Part shown: one piece after another, positions 7,431-14,463 of the stretch
Layout of the letters: each line of letters begins with the position of its first letter
Numbering within the stretch: position 1 is the stretch's first letter
Origin: Bacillota bacterium
GTDB taxonomy: Bacteria; Bacillota; Bacilli; Calditerricolales; Calditerricolaceae
DNA: 21,683 nucleotides
Assembly: GCA_017577925.1 (NCBI GenBank)
Contig: PKQU01000009.1
Span: forward strand, 1 to 21,683
Direction: 5' to 3'
Notes under the pieces: generated by a model
The model's input: only the letters and a program-made list of their open reading frames with translations
Told to the model about the DNA's origin: nothing
Databases searched by the model: none
Program-made: the position numbers and the translations under genes

Positions 7431-10400
7431 TCATTGTTGCTGGATAGAAGGAGGTTCCAGACACAGAATGGATGGAATGCGATCCGGCGACCAGAAACGG
7501 AGAAGACCCATTCCGATTCCGGCCAATCCTAGCATGAGACCAGGTGTTTCTGTACCTTTGGGTAGCCCACAACGTGGCTGTCCAATCTCTACCTGATGCG
7601 TAACCTCTTGAGCTACCCGATAAGCAGCGTGTTGCCAGGAGTCCTCTTTCAGTACGCGGGACGCTTGAAGAAGTACCTCGGCATTGCCCAAGTCACCATG
7701 ACATAGGCAATGGTTATCTCCAAACCCTTCCCGCAACGTGGTTTCAAGTCCCACCACAATTTCAGATTTTACCATACTATCGTCAAGATATGTCAACCCA
7801 AGTAGTCTCCCAAGTACGATCCCGGGAGCACCGTGGCACCAAGTGCAGGGTATAAATTCAGGATCCACTGTTGGCCCATTCTCTACATAACGGAGGTCGG
7901 CCCAATTCCCCCGTTCAGCCTTGAAAAGACTTCGTTCGTAAGCGAGCCCTTCGAGTGCTGCATGATGATAACGCTCGTCTCCAGTGGCCGCTGCCAGCTT
8001 CAACAAAGCCCAGCAAATCCCAGATGCGCCGTGAGAAAACCCTGCTAGAGGTCTTGAAGCAGCTTTCACCTTCCAACCGATTCCCTTCTTCTCCATAGGG
8101 ATAAACGTCGCAAGAAGGCGATCTCCACACATACGGGCAAGTCTGAGTGCTTGTTTTTCACCTGTAGCTTGGTAGAGATCCAAAAGCACTACTGCGCATC
8201 CAGCAACACCGCTAAGCAGATCGAGGTATTCATCTACCGGGATGTGCCGTTCTAATTCGTCAAGGCTCATGAAAACTTCGTCTAAAAGTTTTGGTTCTTG
8301 CCACAAAACAGCCAGGTGCATCATCGTATAAATCAATGACGCCCTACCGCTAAACGCGCCTAAATTACCATATCCGGGTACGTCGGGTAGACTCAGGTGT
8401 TTGCGAACAGGTTCGATCGCCAATCTGGCCAAGTTTTCAAAATCGGCACGATTCGTGGCACTGGCCAAGTAGGCAAAAAAGAGCGCGATACCTGCTGTCC
8501 CTTCATAGAGGCTGGTTCCGACAGGATTTAGAACCCATTGCCAATGATCCAATCCTTCCAAATTGATCCCGATCCAGCATGCGTCCTTTTCGGTGCGAAT
8601 GGCCCGAGAAGCAAGATACTCGCCAATCTTGATTGCGGCACCCAAGAAACGATCCTTCGTAACTGGATCTGGTTTTGACGGTAAAACGATCGGACGGCGA
8701 TTAAAGGTGCGATGCCGATCAATGGATACCATAGATGCGCGGATCAAGCGTACTTGCTCGGCACAATCTTCGACACTCAGCTTCCGAAGACGTTCCTTCA
8801 CATCCTCGAGGCTAGGATTATCAAAGAAGTTTTCCAGACATTTCCCCCGACTGTCCCATAAATGGCGTTCTCCCGGACGGGCAGTGAAATAAGGGATATC
8901 ACCCAATCGGAGATCGGCTTGTTCGGAGGAGATCGCACGCTTAAGATAAGGAGCGAGGGTAGTTTCCGCCCAAAGCTTGTCCAGAAGCTCATCCCGGTCC
9001 AACCCGTTACGAAGGTAATCGGGATGATGCCCCTCTTGAAGGAAAAGGGTGTAACGCATCGTTCCTCTCAGAATATGCCGAACCTCGGTTTGAGCGAAAG
9101 CGTCCAAAATGGGCAGCAATTCATCCCGGTGGTTCCGCAGCAGGTGATAAACCTCTTCAAACCCTTGAATAATATCATCCTGAAACTGCAAAGGATCAAC
9201 GGGATGGCCTTTCAATTGTGGCCGGTTCTGCCCACCTCCCATTACCACTTCGCCAAGTTCGATCCGCATTTTGTCAGTAAATGCATCACGAGGAAGTGGC
9301 ACATTACGGGGAAAAACTTGTCCGTCCGGGCCACCCAGCCCACTCAAATCTACTCCTTTCAAACCCTCACGCCCATAGACCTTCATGGGCAGAAGGCCCA
9401 CACGGAGAACCGACTGATCAAGAATTCGCCCCGCCAGTTCAGAGGCTGTCCACTCCGAGGGGGCAGGCTTGTCATGATGAAAGAGACCTTCAAGATCGAC
9501 CAGAACCGGATATTCTCCGGCGGCAATTAAGTTTTCAAAGTGAAAGTCTACAGCCTTGAGAAGGTAGAGAAGGGCCAAGTACCCACCTTGTCGCCAATAA
9601 AAACGATGGAGTTCTTCATGATTATGACAGCTATCGGCTCTGACATACTCCATCCATCCGTATTCCCCTCGATCCAAAACCTTTAACAAGCGGAAAGGAT
9701 AGCGAGCTCCTTTTTCATTCAAAAAAGCAAGCAAACTTTGGAATTTGCTGTCAACCGCCATGGATTTGGGTTTGTAAATCACTTCAAGTCCAGAATCAAA
9801 AATCACATGGATAACTCCTCGACCGCCTCGGTGGGGATCAGAGATTCCCATCCGTACAGATCGTACTGTGCCGACAGGTTGACCAAAATGGAAGACCTCA
9901 GATAAGAGCTTACGGTCATTGGCTATTCGCTTCAAAAACTCCAGAACTACGTTAACCCACCGAAGTACTGTTGTGGACATAAGTCGCGCCAGAACTGGAT
10001 ATTCAGTCAACAGCTCAACGATTCGCTGGGTATCCTGGAAGTAGTGCTCGGCGAAATACGTGTAACGTTCTTCAGGGGTTTGTCCTTGTAAGATCCCGCG
10101 CAAACGAGCAACATTCAATTCAAGAATTAATGTCCGGGAACATTGGGCCAGAAGTCGTTGGGCCAAATTCTGAAGCAGTTCGGCCTCTGCATCCGGAGTA
10201 TAAATAACTTCCAAATTAAAGCGACGGCGAATGCTCGCCACACCTTTACGCAATCGATACGCTCCGATTTGCAAAAACGGACGAACAAAACTGCCGAATG
10301 GGAGTGGATGAGGTCCAGCATTTGGTTGAGCTGGGTTGATGACCGATATTTCGGGCAGATGTTCATCATTACATAGACCTGCCGTCAAGTCATTGATTAT

Positions 10401-10694
10401 CTCGATCCAATGAAGAGCTTCTGGTGTTACTCCTTGGGAAGCGCTCCGATCGGCCAACAGGACTAAAAACTGTTCCTTGGTAAGTCCCGAGGCACGGAGA
10501 CGCTCAGCAAAAAGTTTATCGTCTGCCAGCATTCCTTCTTGCCACTTTTGAAGTTTTTGATAGGCCATATCCAAATCAGCCTCTGCAACCGAAGCCGGAC
10601 TTCCAGAACCATTCTTTGCTAGAAGACGTTCATCAAGAAAAGCTGCCGGTTTCCAAAATTCCGCACACCTTTCATAAGGAAATGCCTGTTTCAT
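7431..10694 (-). CDS. lanM: Class II lanthipeptide synthetase LanM (dehydratase-cyclase)
   Basis: The 1087-residue protein has the usual LanM length and two domains. The N-terminal DUF4135 dehydratase contains VIYKPKS (about 307) and DFHFENLIAAGEYPVLVDLE (about 380-400), the phosphorylation/elimination active-site region. The C-terminal LanC-like cyclase has GFSHGASGI (about 885), CTWCHGAPG (about 953) and HCLCHGDLGN (about 995), which supply the two Cys and one His zinc ligands. It phosphorylates and dehydrates Ser/Thr of the precursor core and adds Cys thiols to form lanthionine and methyllanthionine rings. An AAAGGGG site precedes the ATG. The gene lies 92 bases downstream of lanA, beyond a hairpin that may lower its expression relative to the precursor. 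There is no sign of truncation or missing catalytic residues. Confidence 0.97.
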   Translation of the reverse strand: MKQAFPYERCAEFWKPAAFLDERLLAKNGSGSPASVAEADLDMAYQKLQKWQEGMLADDKLFAERLRASGLTKEQFLVLLADRSASQGVTPEALHWIEIINDLTAGLCNDEHLPEISVINPAQPNAGPHPLPFGSFVRPFLQIGAYRLRKGVASIRRRFNLEVIYTPDAEAELLQNLAQRLLAQCSRTLILELNVARLRGILQGQTPEERYTYFAEHYFQDTQRIVELLTEYPVLARLMSTTVLRWVNVVLEFLKRIANDRKLLSEVFHFGQPVGTVRSVRMGISDPHRGGRGVIHVIFDSGLEVIYKPKSMAVDSKFQSLLAFLNEKGARYPFRLLKVLDRGEYGWMEYVRADSCHNHEELHRFYWRQGGYLALLYLLKAVDFHFENLIAAGEYPVLVDLEGLFHHDKPAPSEWTASELAGRILDQSVLRVGLLPMKVYGREGLKGVDLSGLGGPDGQVFPRNVPLPRDAFTDKMRIELGEVVMGGGQNRPQLKGHPVDPLQFQDDIIQGFEEVYHLLRNHRDELLPILDAFAQTEVRHILRGTMRYTLFLQEGHHPDYLRNGLDRDELLDKLWAETTLAPYLKRAISSEQADLRLGDIPYFTARPGERHLWDSRGKCLENFFDNPSLEDVKERLRKLSVEDCAEQVRLIRASMVSIDRHRTFNRRPIVLPSKPDPVTKDRFLGAAIKIGEYLASRAIRTEKDACWIGINLEGLDHWQWVLNPVGTSLYEGTAGIALFFAYLASATNRADFENLARLAIEPVRKHLSLPDVPGYGNLGAFSGRASLIYTMMHLAVLWQEPKLLDEVFMSLDELERHIPVDEYLDLLSGVAGCAVVLLDLYQATGEKQALRLARMCGDRLLATFIPMEKKGIGWKVKAASRPLAGFSHGASGICWALLKLAAATGDERYHHAALEGLAYERSLFKAERGNWADLRYVENGPTVDPEFIPCTWCHGAPGIVLGRLLGLTYLDDSMVKSEIVVGLETTLREGFGDNHCLCHGDLGNAEVLLQASRVLKEDSWQHAAYRVAQEVTHQVEIGQPRCGLPKGTETPGLMLGLAGIGMGLLRFWSPDRIPSILCLEPPSIQQQ

Positions 10695-10747
10695 TATGTC
10701 AAACCCCTTTCTAGGAAATTCACAACAAAATGAAGAGTAATCAGGTG

Positions 10748-10781
10748 TTGGCGCCCCAGGACATTGTTTCCAGGGCGCCTG
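10748..10781 (-). promoter_or_regulatory. Hairpin between lanA and lanM (attenuator or processing signal)
   Basis: Starting seven bases after the lanA stop codon, GGCGCCC pairs with GGGCGCC (10773-10779 with 10750-10756). A few further pairs (GGA/TCC) form inside, and CAGG/CCTG may pair outside. On the transcribed minus strand no T-run follows, so it is more likely a partial terminator or mRNA-stabilising hairpin than a full terminator. Such elements between a small precursor gene and its synthetase are common in bacteriocin operons. Confidence 0.55.
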
Positions 10782-10786
10782 TTATT

Positions 10787-11041
10787 TTAGCAGCAAATCC
10801 ACGTCATAACAGGACATTCGGTCGTGGCAGTGCAGACACGACCGCAAGAACCTTTATCCGAATAGCAATTGCAATAGCTGTTAGCTGTATTACCACCAAC
10901 TACTCCTTGCAACTCGGCTGCATCTAGCTCGGCAAGAGGCAAACCAGCTGGATTTTCCGGCAGAGCCGATAACTCTTCCGGGGAAAGGGAACGACGGAAA
11001 TCCGGATCTTTCCAAGCACGAATAATGCGATCCACACTCAT
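10787..11041 (-). CDS. lanA: Class II lanthipeptide precursor, mersacidin/plantaricin C-like core
   Basis: An 84-residue precursor with a strong AAGGAGG site ten bases before ATG 11041. The 50-residue leader contains NPAG and an acidic LAELDAAELQGVVGG stretch ending in the double-glycine site cut by C39 peptidases, as in mersacidin/lichenicidin-family leaders. The 34-residue core (first residue Asn) has seven Cys and eight Ser/Thr. Its CTATTEC matches the CTxTxEC ring that binds lipid II in mersacidin, actagardine, lacticin 3147 A1 and plantaricin C. The C-terminus TWICC resembles the TWVCC end of plantaricin C. The N-terminal half of the core (SYCNCYSDKGSC) is an extra Cys-rich part that I do not recognise. 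The gene is first in the lanA-lanM-lanF-permease-lanT operon. Antibacterial action through lipid II is inferred from the motif. Confidence 0.93.
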   Translation of the reverse strand: MSVDRIIRAWKDPDFRRSLSPEELSALPENPAGLPLAELDAAELQGVVGGNTANSYCNCYSDKGSCGRVCTATTECPVMTWICC

Positions 11042-11162
11042 TTTTGAAATGCCTCCTTAATTTTAATTATTTTATGGAAAATACAAACTTCTATTGACTT
11101 AGTAGTCCTTTATTCAAATCTCTCACCTCCTTCCTCCTATTCCATCTTACCCCTTGTGGACT
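11042..11162 (-). promoter_or_regulatory. lanA upstream region with a second Shine-Dalgarno and possible leader peptide
   Basis: This AT-rich leader carries the lanA Shine-Dalgarno site. About 60 bases further upstream it has another strong purine run (GGAGGAAGGAGGTGAG). Eight bases after this run a TTG could open a short frame encoding about eight residues (MNKGLLSQ) ending in TAG. The operon promoter should be here or just upstream, but I see no box pair good enough to name. Translation of the short frame is speculative. Confidence 0.3.
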
Positions 11163-11552
11163 TGCTTAATCAATAAAAAAATTTCGACATAATTCGGGTC
11201 TTTTCTCCACTCTATACGTTTTGGTAGAACACTTCAATGATCTCCCGATCCCAGCCGTTTTTCTGTGTGTCCCAAAAATAAAACATCTCATAGGTGCATA
11301 ATTCTCACACCTTCGAAAACCCCCGCCGGTTAATCCGACGGAGTGTTTAAATTCCATCTTGTCACTCAAGCATTGGGCACAAGCCAAAGGAGCAGACGTA
11401 CCGCTTCACCATGTTGATGCGCGCTAGAAATCTGGCATTGATACCGCCGAGGTCGAGTTCGGCCATGTACGGAAGCACACAGCGTACGACAGCCGGAGCG
11501 CGCCGGGCTTGATTTTGGCACGGTTGACGTTATAGATGTTTTCTCGTGTCTC
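11163..11552 (-). pseudogene. Decayed coding remnant, probably IS110-like transposase C-terminal part
   Basis: No intact gene is present. Minus-strand fragments align in order with the C-terminal Transposase_20 region of IS110-family enzymes. KIKPGALRLSYAV (about 11500-11540) resembles the PGIGxLTAA helix-hairpin-helix. After a frame change YMAELDLGGINARFLARINM and KRYVCSFGLCPML resemble AELGxINRFxxAxxLVxYxGLxP. Then RRINRRGFSKV resembles the RISKRG motif. Near the end, REIIEVFYQNV and SGEKTRIMSKFFY resemble the terminal YYxxLxxxGKxxKxAxxAxxRKLL region. At least four in-frame stops and a frameshift interrupt it. The match is by eye from family knowledge, without a search, so it is a hypothesis. 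It marks the right edge of the AT-richer island. Confidence 0.4.
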
Positions 11553-11852
11553 CATCATTCGTTTTTGTACGATCTTAAAAGTTAAAAACATATTGGACAC
11601 ACTCATAGTCCATTCGATCAAAATCGATATACCCATTTACTTCCATCAAAAAACGGACATATCTATAGTACTAGTCAACCATACGCCCAAAAGTATTGTC
11701 TGATCATCGGCCAGCTTACACCATCTTGCTAAAGTCTTTTTGTTTATCTTGATACCGTATTGGTCATCTCCATTTTTTAGTAACGAATCGTCTTGCCCGA
11801 TTTTATCACCCGGTGTAGGATGGGATTACAGTCAAGAGAAGGAGGGACGTTC
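11553..11852. other. AT-rich non-coding stretch upstream of the permease gene
   Basis: No convincing gene or repeat is seen. Near the right end, TTGCCC (11793-11798) and TAGGAT (11816-11821) are 17 bases apart and could be the promoter of the permease gene, giving a short leader before its Shine-Dalgarno site. Both boxes match the consensus only partly. Base composition changes from AT-rich to strongly GC-rich at about 11800. Confidence 0.3.
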
Positions 11853-13160
11853 ATGGAGGCGCGTTTAAACGGGCATGCGCGCCGCCACGCTCCGCTGGGC
11901 CGCGTGCACGGGGTCGCCTTGTATGTCGGCGCTGTGCTTGGCTCCGGCATTTTACTACTCCCCGGCCTCGTTGCGGAACGGGCCGGCCCCGCTTCGCTGC
12001 TGGCGTGGGGGCTCATGAGTGTCGCCATCGTGCCCCTGGCCCTAACCATGGCCCTCCTGGCCGCGCGCTACCCGGGTGGTGGCGGCGTGGCCGCTTTCGC
12101 CCGGAAAGCGTTCGGCCCCGCCGCCGGCGCCGCGACGGGATGGCTGTTCCTGTTGGCCACGCCCATCGGCGGACCCCTCGCCGCGTGGATTGGTGCCACC
12201 TATGCCGCGGCGGCGTTCGGTCTCCCTCCGAACGCCGCCGTATGGCTGACCGCGGCCATTCTCCTGGTCGCGTTCGTGTCCAACCTGCAGGGCTTCAAGG
12301 GAGCCGGCGGGCTGCAGGTGGCCGTCGTCGGCGGCATCGTGGCGGTGCTCCTGCTCGCCCTGTTGGCGGCCCTTCCCCACCTCGATCCGCAGCGCTTTGT
12401 TCCCTTCGCCCCGCACGGCTGGATCGGCATCGGGCAGGCAATGGCGCTCACCTTCTGGTGCTTCGTGGGGTGGGAAGCCGTCACCCATCTGTCCGGCGGG
12501 TTCCGCGACCCACGAGGTGATCTGGTCCCGGCCGTGCTGTGGGCGGCAGCGATCATCGGCGCCCTGTACCTCGGCGCGGCGCTGGTCACGGTGGGGACCG
12601 GCAGCTACGGCCCGGGGAAAACGGAGGCAGGCTTGGTGCAGGTAGCCCAGGTGGCCCTCGGGCCCGCGGCCGGCTGGCTAATCGGAGCCGTAGCCCTCTT
12701 CTGCGCCACCGCCACCGTCAATGCTTATGCCGGTGCCGCGGCCCATCTCGCCCGCGCCCTCGCCGAGAGCGGCGCGGCCCCGCGCATCTTGGCGCGCTCG
12801 CTCGCCCGTCGTGACGTGCCGATCGGCGGCCTGCTCGCGCTCCTGGCGGGATGGACCGCCGTGTTCGTCCTGCTGGCCGCCGACCCTGCGGCGGTCCGCC
12901 GCCTCATCGCCCTTCCCACGGCCAACTACCTTGCCCTTTACCTCCTCGGCGCCGCGGCGGGCATTCGCCTGGCCGAGCGGCGCGCCGAGCGGGTCCTGGC
13001 CGTTGCGGCACTGGCCACGTGCGCGCTGGCGCTTCCCTTCCTGGGATGGAGCGCGCTTTACCCCGTTGCCATCGTCGCCGGCCTGTTTGCGGTGCGGCGA
13101 TGGTTCGGCCCCTCCGCGCGGCATCGGCACCGCCCGCCTGCCGCCGCGTTTCGCCGCTGA
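11853..13160 (+). CDS. APC-family amino-acid permease/exporter (YjeH-like)
   Basis: A 435-residue integral membrane protein beginning MEARLNGHARRHAPLGRVHG at ATG 11853, preceded at good spacing by AGAAGGAGGG. An earlier in-frame start at 11793 has no such site and adds a non-hydrophobic tail. TM1 carries the unwound helix motif of the APC superfamily (GAVLGSGILLLPGLVA). About twelve hydrophobic segments follow, with the short loops and Ala/Gly/Leu-rich helices typical of the family. Overall it resembles YjeH-type L-methionine/branched-chain amino-acid exporters, but the substrate cannot be told from sequence alone. The C-terminus is Arg/His-rich (RHRHRPPAAAFRR). The gene is alone on its strand, convergent with moaB, and GC-rich like the host backbone. 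Confidence 0.85.
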   Translation: MEARLNGHARRHAPLGRVHGVALYVGAVLGSGILLLPGLVAERAGPASLLAWGLMSVAIVPLALTMALLAARYPGGGGVAAFARKAFGPAAGAATGWLFLLATPIGGPLAAWIGATYAAAAFGLPPNAAVWLTAAILLVAFVSNLQGFKGAGGLQVAVVGGIVAVLLLALLAALPHLDPQRFVPFAPHGWIGIGQAMALTFWCFVGWEAVTHLSGGFRDPRGDLVPAVLWAAAIIGALYLGAALVTVGTGSYGPGKTEAGLVQVAQVALGPAAGWLIGAVALFCATATVNAYAGAAAHLARALAESGAAPRILARSLARRDVPIGGLLALLAGWTAVFVLLAADPAAVRRLIALPTANYLALYLLGAAAGIRLAERRAERVLAVAALATCALALPFLGWSALYPVAIVAGLFAVRRWFGPSARHRHRPPAAAFRR

Positions 13161-13218
13161 GGTGACGGCGTCCGCGGCCGTTTTCGGGAGGGAGCCGGTT
13201 CCGATGCGGTCACGGTCG

Positions 13219-13749
13219 TCACCGGTGCCGGTCCTTGTAAATCTCGCGCATCACGTGACGGAGCTCCGGCAAAATGAGGCGCGTCAAGGCCAGGCGCACC
13301 GCATTCGAGGAGCCGGGCATGGCAAAGACGGCCGCCTGACCGCAGACGCCGGCGATGGCCCGGCTCAGCATCGCCGCCGCGCCGATTTCCTCGTAGCTCA
13401 GCAGGCGGAAGATTTCGCCGAAACCGGGCATCTCCTTGTCGAGTACGTCGCGTACCGCCTCGTAGGTGGTGTCCCGCCCGGCGATGCCGGTTCCCCCGCT
13501 GAGCAGGACGGCTTCCACGTCCTCCCGTGCCGCGGCCTCGCGGAGCACGCCGGTGATCCGGTCGTACTCGTCCGGGACGATGCGGTAGTCGACCACTTCG
13601 TAGCCGTGTTCCCGCAACAGCGCCATCATCAGCTGGCCGCTCTTGTCCGTCTCCGGCGTGCGCGTGTCGGAGACGGTGACGACCATGCAGCGCACGGTGT
13701 CGGGCCCTTCGCGGCGATGCGCGTCGACGGACATCGACTCGCGGGACAT
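13219..13749 (-). CDS. moaB: Molybdopterin adenylyltransferase-like protein MoaB/MogA
   Basis: A 176-residue protein of the MoaB/Mog fold. It contains VVTVSDTRTPETDKSG near the N-terminus and the diagnostic molybdopterin-binding loop LLSGGTGIAGRDTTYEAV. Further on are PGFGEIFRLLSYEEIGAAAMLSRA and the FAMPGSSNAVRLAL loop. In organisms that lack MogA, MoaB-type proteins adenylate molybdopterin before molybdenum insertion. Here it is the only cofactor gene visible, so the exact step is inferred. AAAGGGGGAG precedes the ATG. It lies 66 bases downstream of the selenoprotein gene on the same strand and may be cotranscribed with it. The stretch toward the convergent permease gene shows no clear terminator. 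Confidence 0.92.
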   Translation of the reverse strand: MSRESMSVDAHRREGPDTVRCMVVTVSDTRTPETDKSGQLMMALLREHGYEVVDYRIVPDEYDRITGVLREAAAREDVEAVLLSGGTGIAGRDTTYEAVRDVLDKEMPGFGEIFRLLSYEEIGAAAMLSRAIAGVCGQAAVFAMPGSSNAVRLALTRLILPELRHVMREIYKDRHR

Positions 13750-13815
13750 CGCTTCGCTCCCCCTTTCGCGTTTCCGGTTGGCATGCCCCGTACGGGACGT
13801 GATCGGCGGTGCCGC

Positions 13816-14463
13816 TCAACCGCACCCGTCCCGCCCACAGGCCGTTCCCGCCTCATCCGCGCCCCTTTCGTGCCGTGCCGCCTCGGCGATGGCCCGCTCC
13901 AGGGCCTCCTTGCTTTGCAGGCCAACGAGGACACGCGGGCCAATGACGAAGGTCGGCACGGCGGTGATGCCCATTTCCTCGACGGCGTGGCACAGGGCCT
14001 TGCGGTGAACCGCCTGATAGGTGCGCGCCTCGAGCGCGGCGCGAAACGCTGCCGTATCTAGTCCCACGTCGCGTGCCAGCTCCGTGAGCACGTCGAGATC
14101 ACCGATATCCTTCCCTTCCTGGAAGTAGGCGGTGAAGACCCGGTGATGGTAAGCGTGGCCCTGGCCGTGCTCCTTGGCGAAGTGGTACCCCTCGAAGGCC
14201 AGATGGGTATGGGGCATGGGAGAGATGGGCGGGAGAATCATCCGCACGCCCAGCCGTTGGGCCAAGGGTTGAACTGATTGAGCCCACACCCGTCGCACGT
14301 AGTCCGATTCCGGGCGAAGCGTTGGTGTCGGGTACGGGCGCAATTCAAACGGCATCCACTCGACCTGAACATCCTTTCCTTTCACTGCTTCGTTGAGCGG
14401 AACCTCCGCCAGGAAGCAGAACGGTCAGACAAAATCGGAATAGACGCGGACGATAACCGCCAT
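13816..14463 (-). CDS. DsbA/FrnE-like thiol oxidoreductase, candidate selenoprotein (UGA = Sec13)
   Basis: The gene runs from ATG 14463 (GAGGGG six bases upstream) through an in-frame TGA at 14427-14425 to TGA 13818-13816, giving 215 residues with selenocysteine at position 13. The N-terminus reads MAVIVRVYSDFV-U-PFCFLAE. The UGA falls exactly where family members have the first cysteine of the CPFC/CPWC active site, and Cys16 is retained. Downstream are WMPFELRP, the FrnE-type helical insertion (HTHLAFEGYHFAKEHG) and the cis-proline loop TAVPTFVIG (Pro about 170). The C-terminus has an extra CGRDGC pair. A SECIS-like stem-loop follows the UGA. The protein should catalyse dithiol/disulfide exchange in the cytosol, since there is no signal peptide. 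A simple nonsense mutation, with translation from an internal start at 14385, is the alternative. That product would lack the active site and the first strand of the thioredoxin fold. Confidence 0.85.
14385..14419 (-). promoter_or_regulatory. Bacterial SECIS-like stem-loop
   Basis: In the mRNA, five bases after the UGA, CTGCTTC (14419-14413) pairs perfectly with GAAGCAG (14391-14385). After a small internal loop, GCGGA (14409-14405) pairs with TCCGC (14401-14397) around the apical loop GGT. The distance from UGA to the apical loop is 20 bases, within the usual bacterial range of about 16-37, and the loop begins with G. The A-GGU-U apex resembles the A-GGU-CU apex of Escherichia coli fdhF, which SelB binds. 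The element lies wholly inside the coding sequence, as expected for bacteria. Confidence 0.8.

Noticed and set aside
10750..10790. Plus-strand terminator (hairpin followed by TGTTATTTTAG)
   Set aside because: No plus-strand gene lies upstream; lanM occupies the minus strand. The T-run belongs to the complement of the lanA stop region.
11166..11387. Small minus-strand frame (73 codons) as an additional lanthipeptide or immunity gene
   Set aside because: It has no Shine-Dalgarno site, leader motif or hydrophobic helix. The neighbouring frame reads as a transposase-like remnant instead.
13161..13218. Bidirectional terminator between the permease and moaB
   Set aside because: GC-rich short complementarities exist, but no stem with a T-tail is clear on either strand.
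12721..14061. Plus-strand frame of about 446 codons across permease, moaB and selenoprotein genes
   Set aside because: It overlaps three well-supported genes in other frames and its translation is low-complexity Arg/Pro/Ala-rich.
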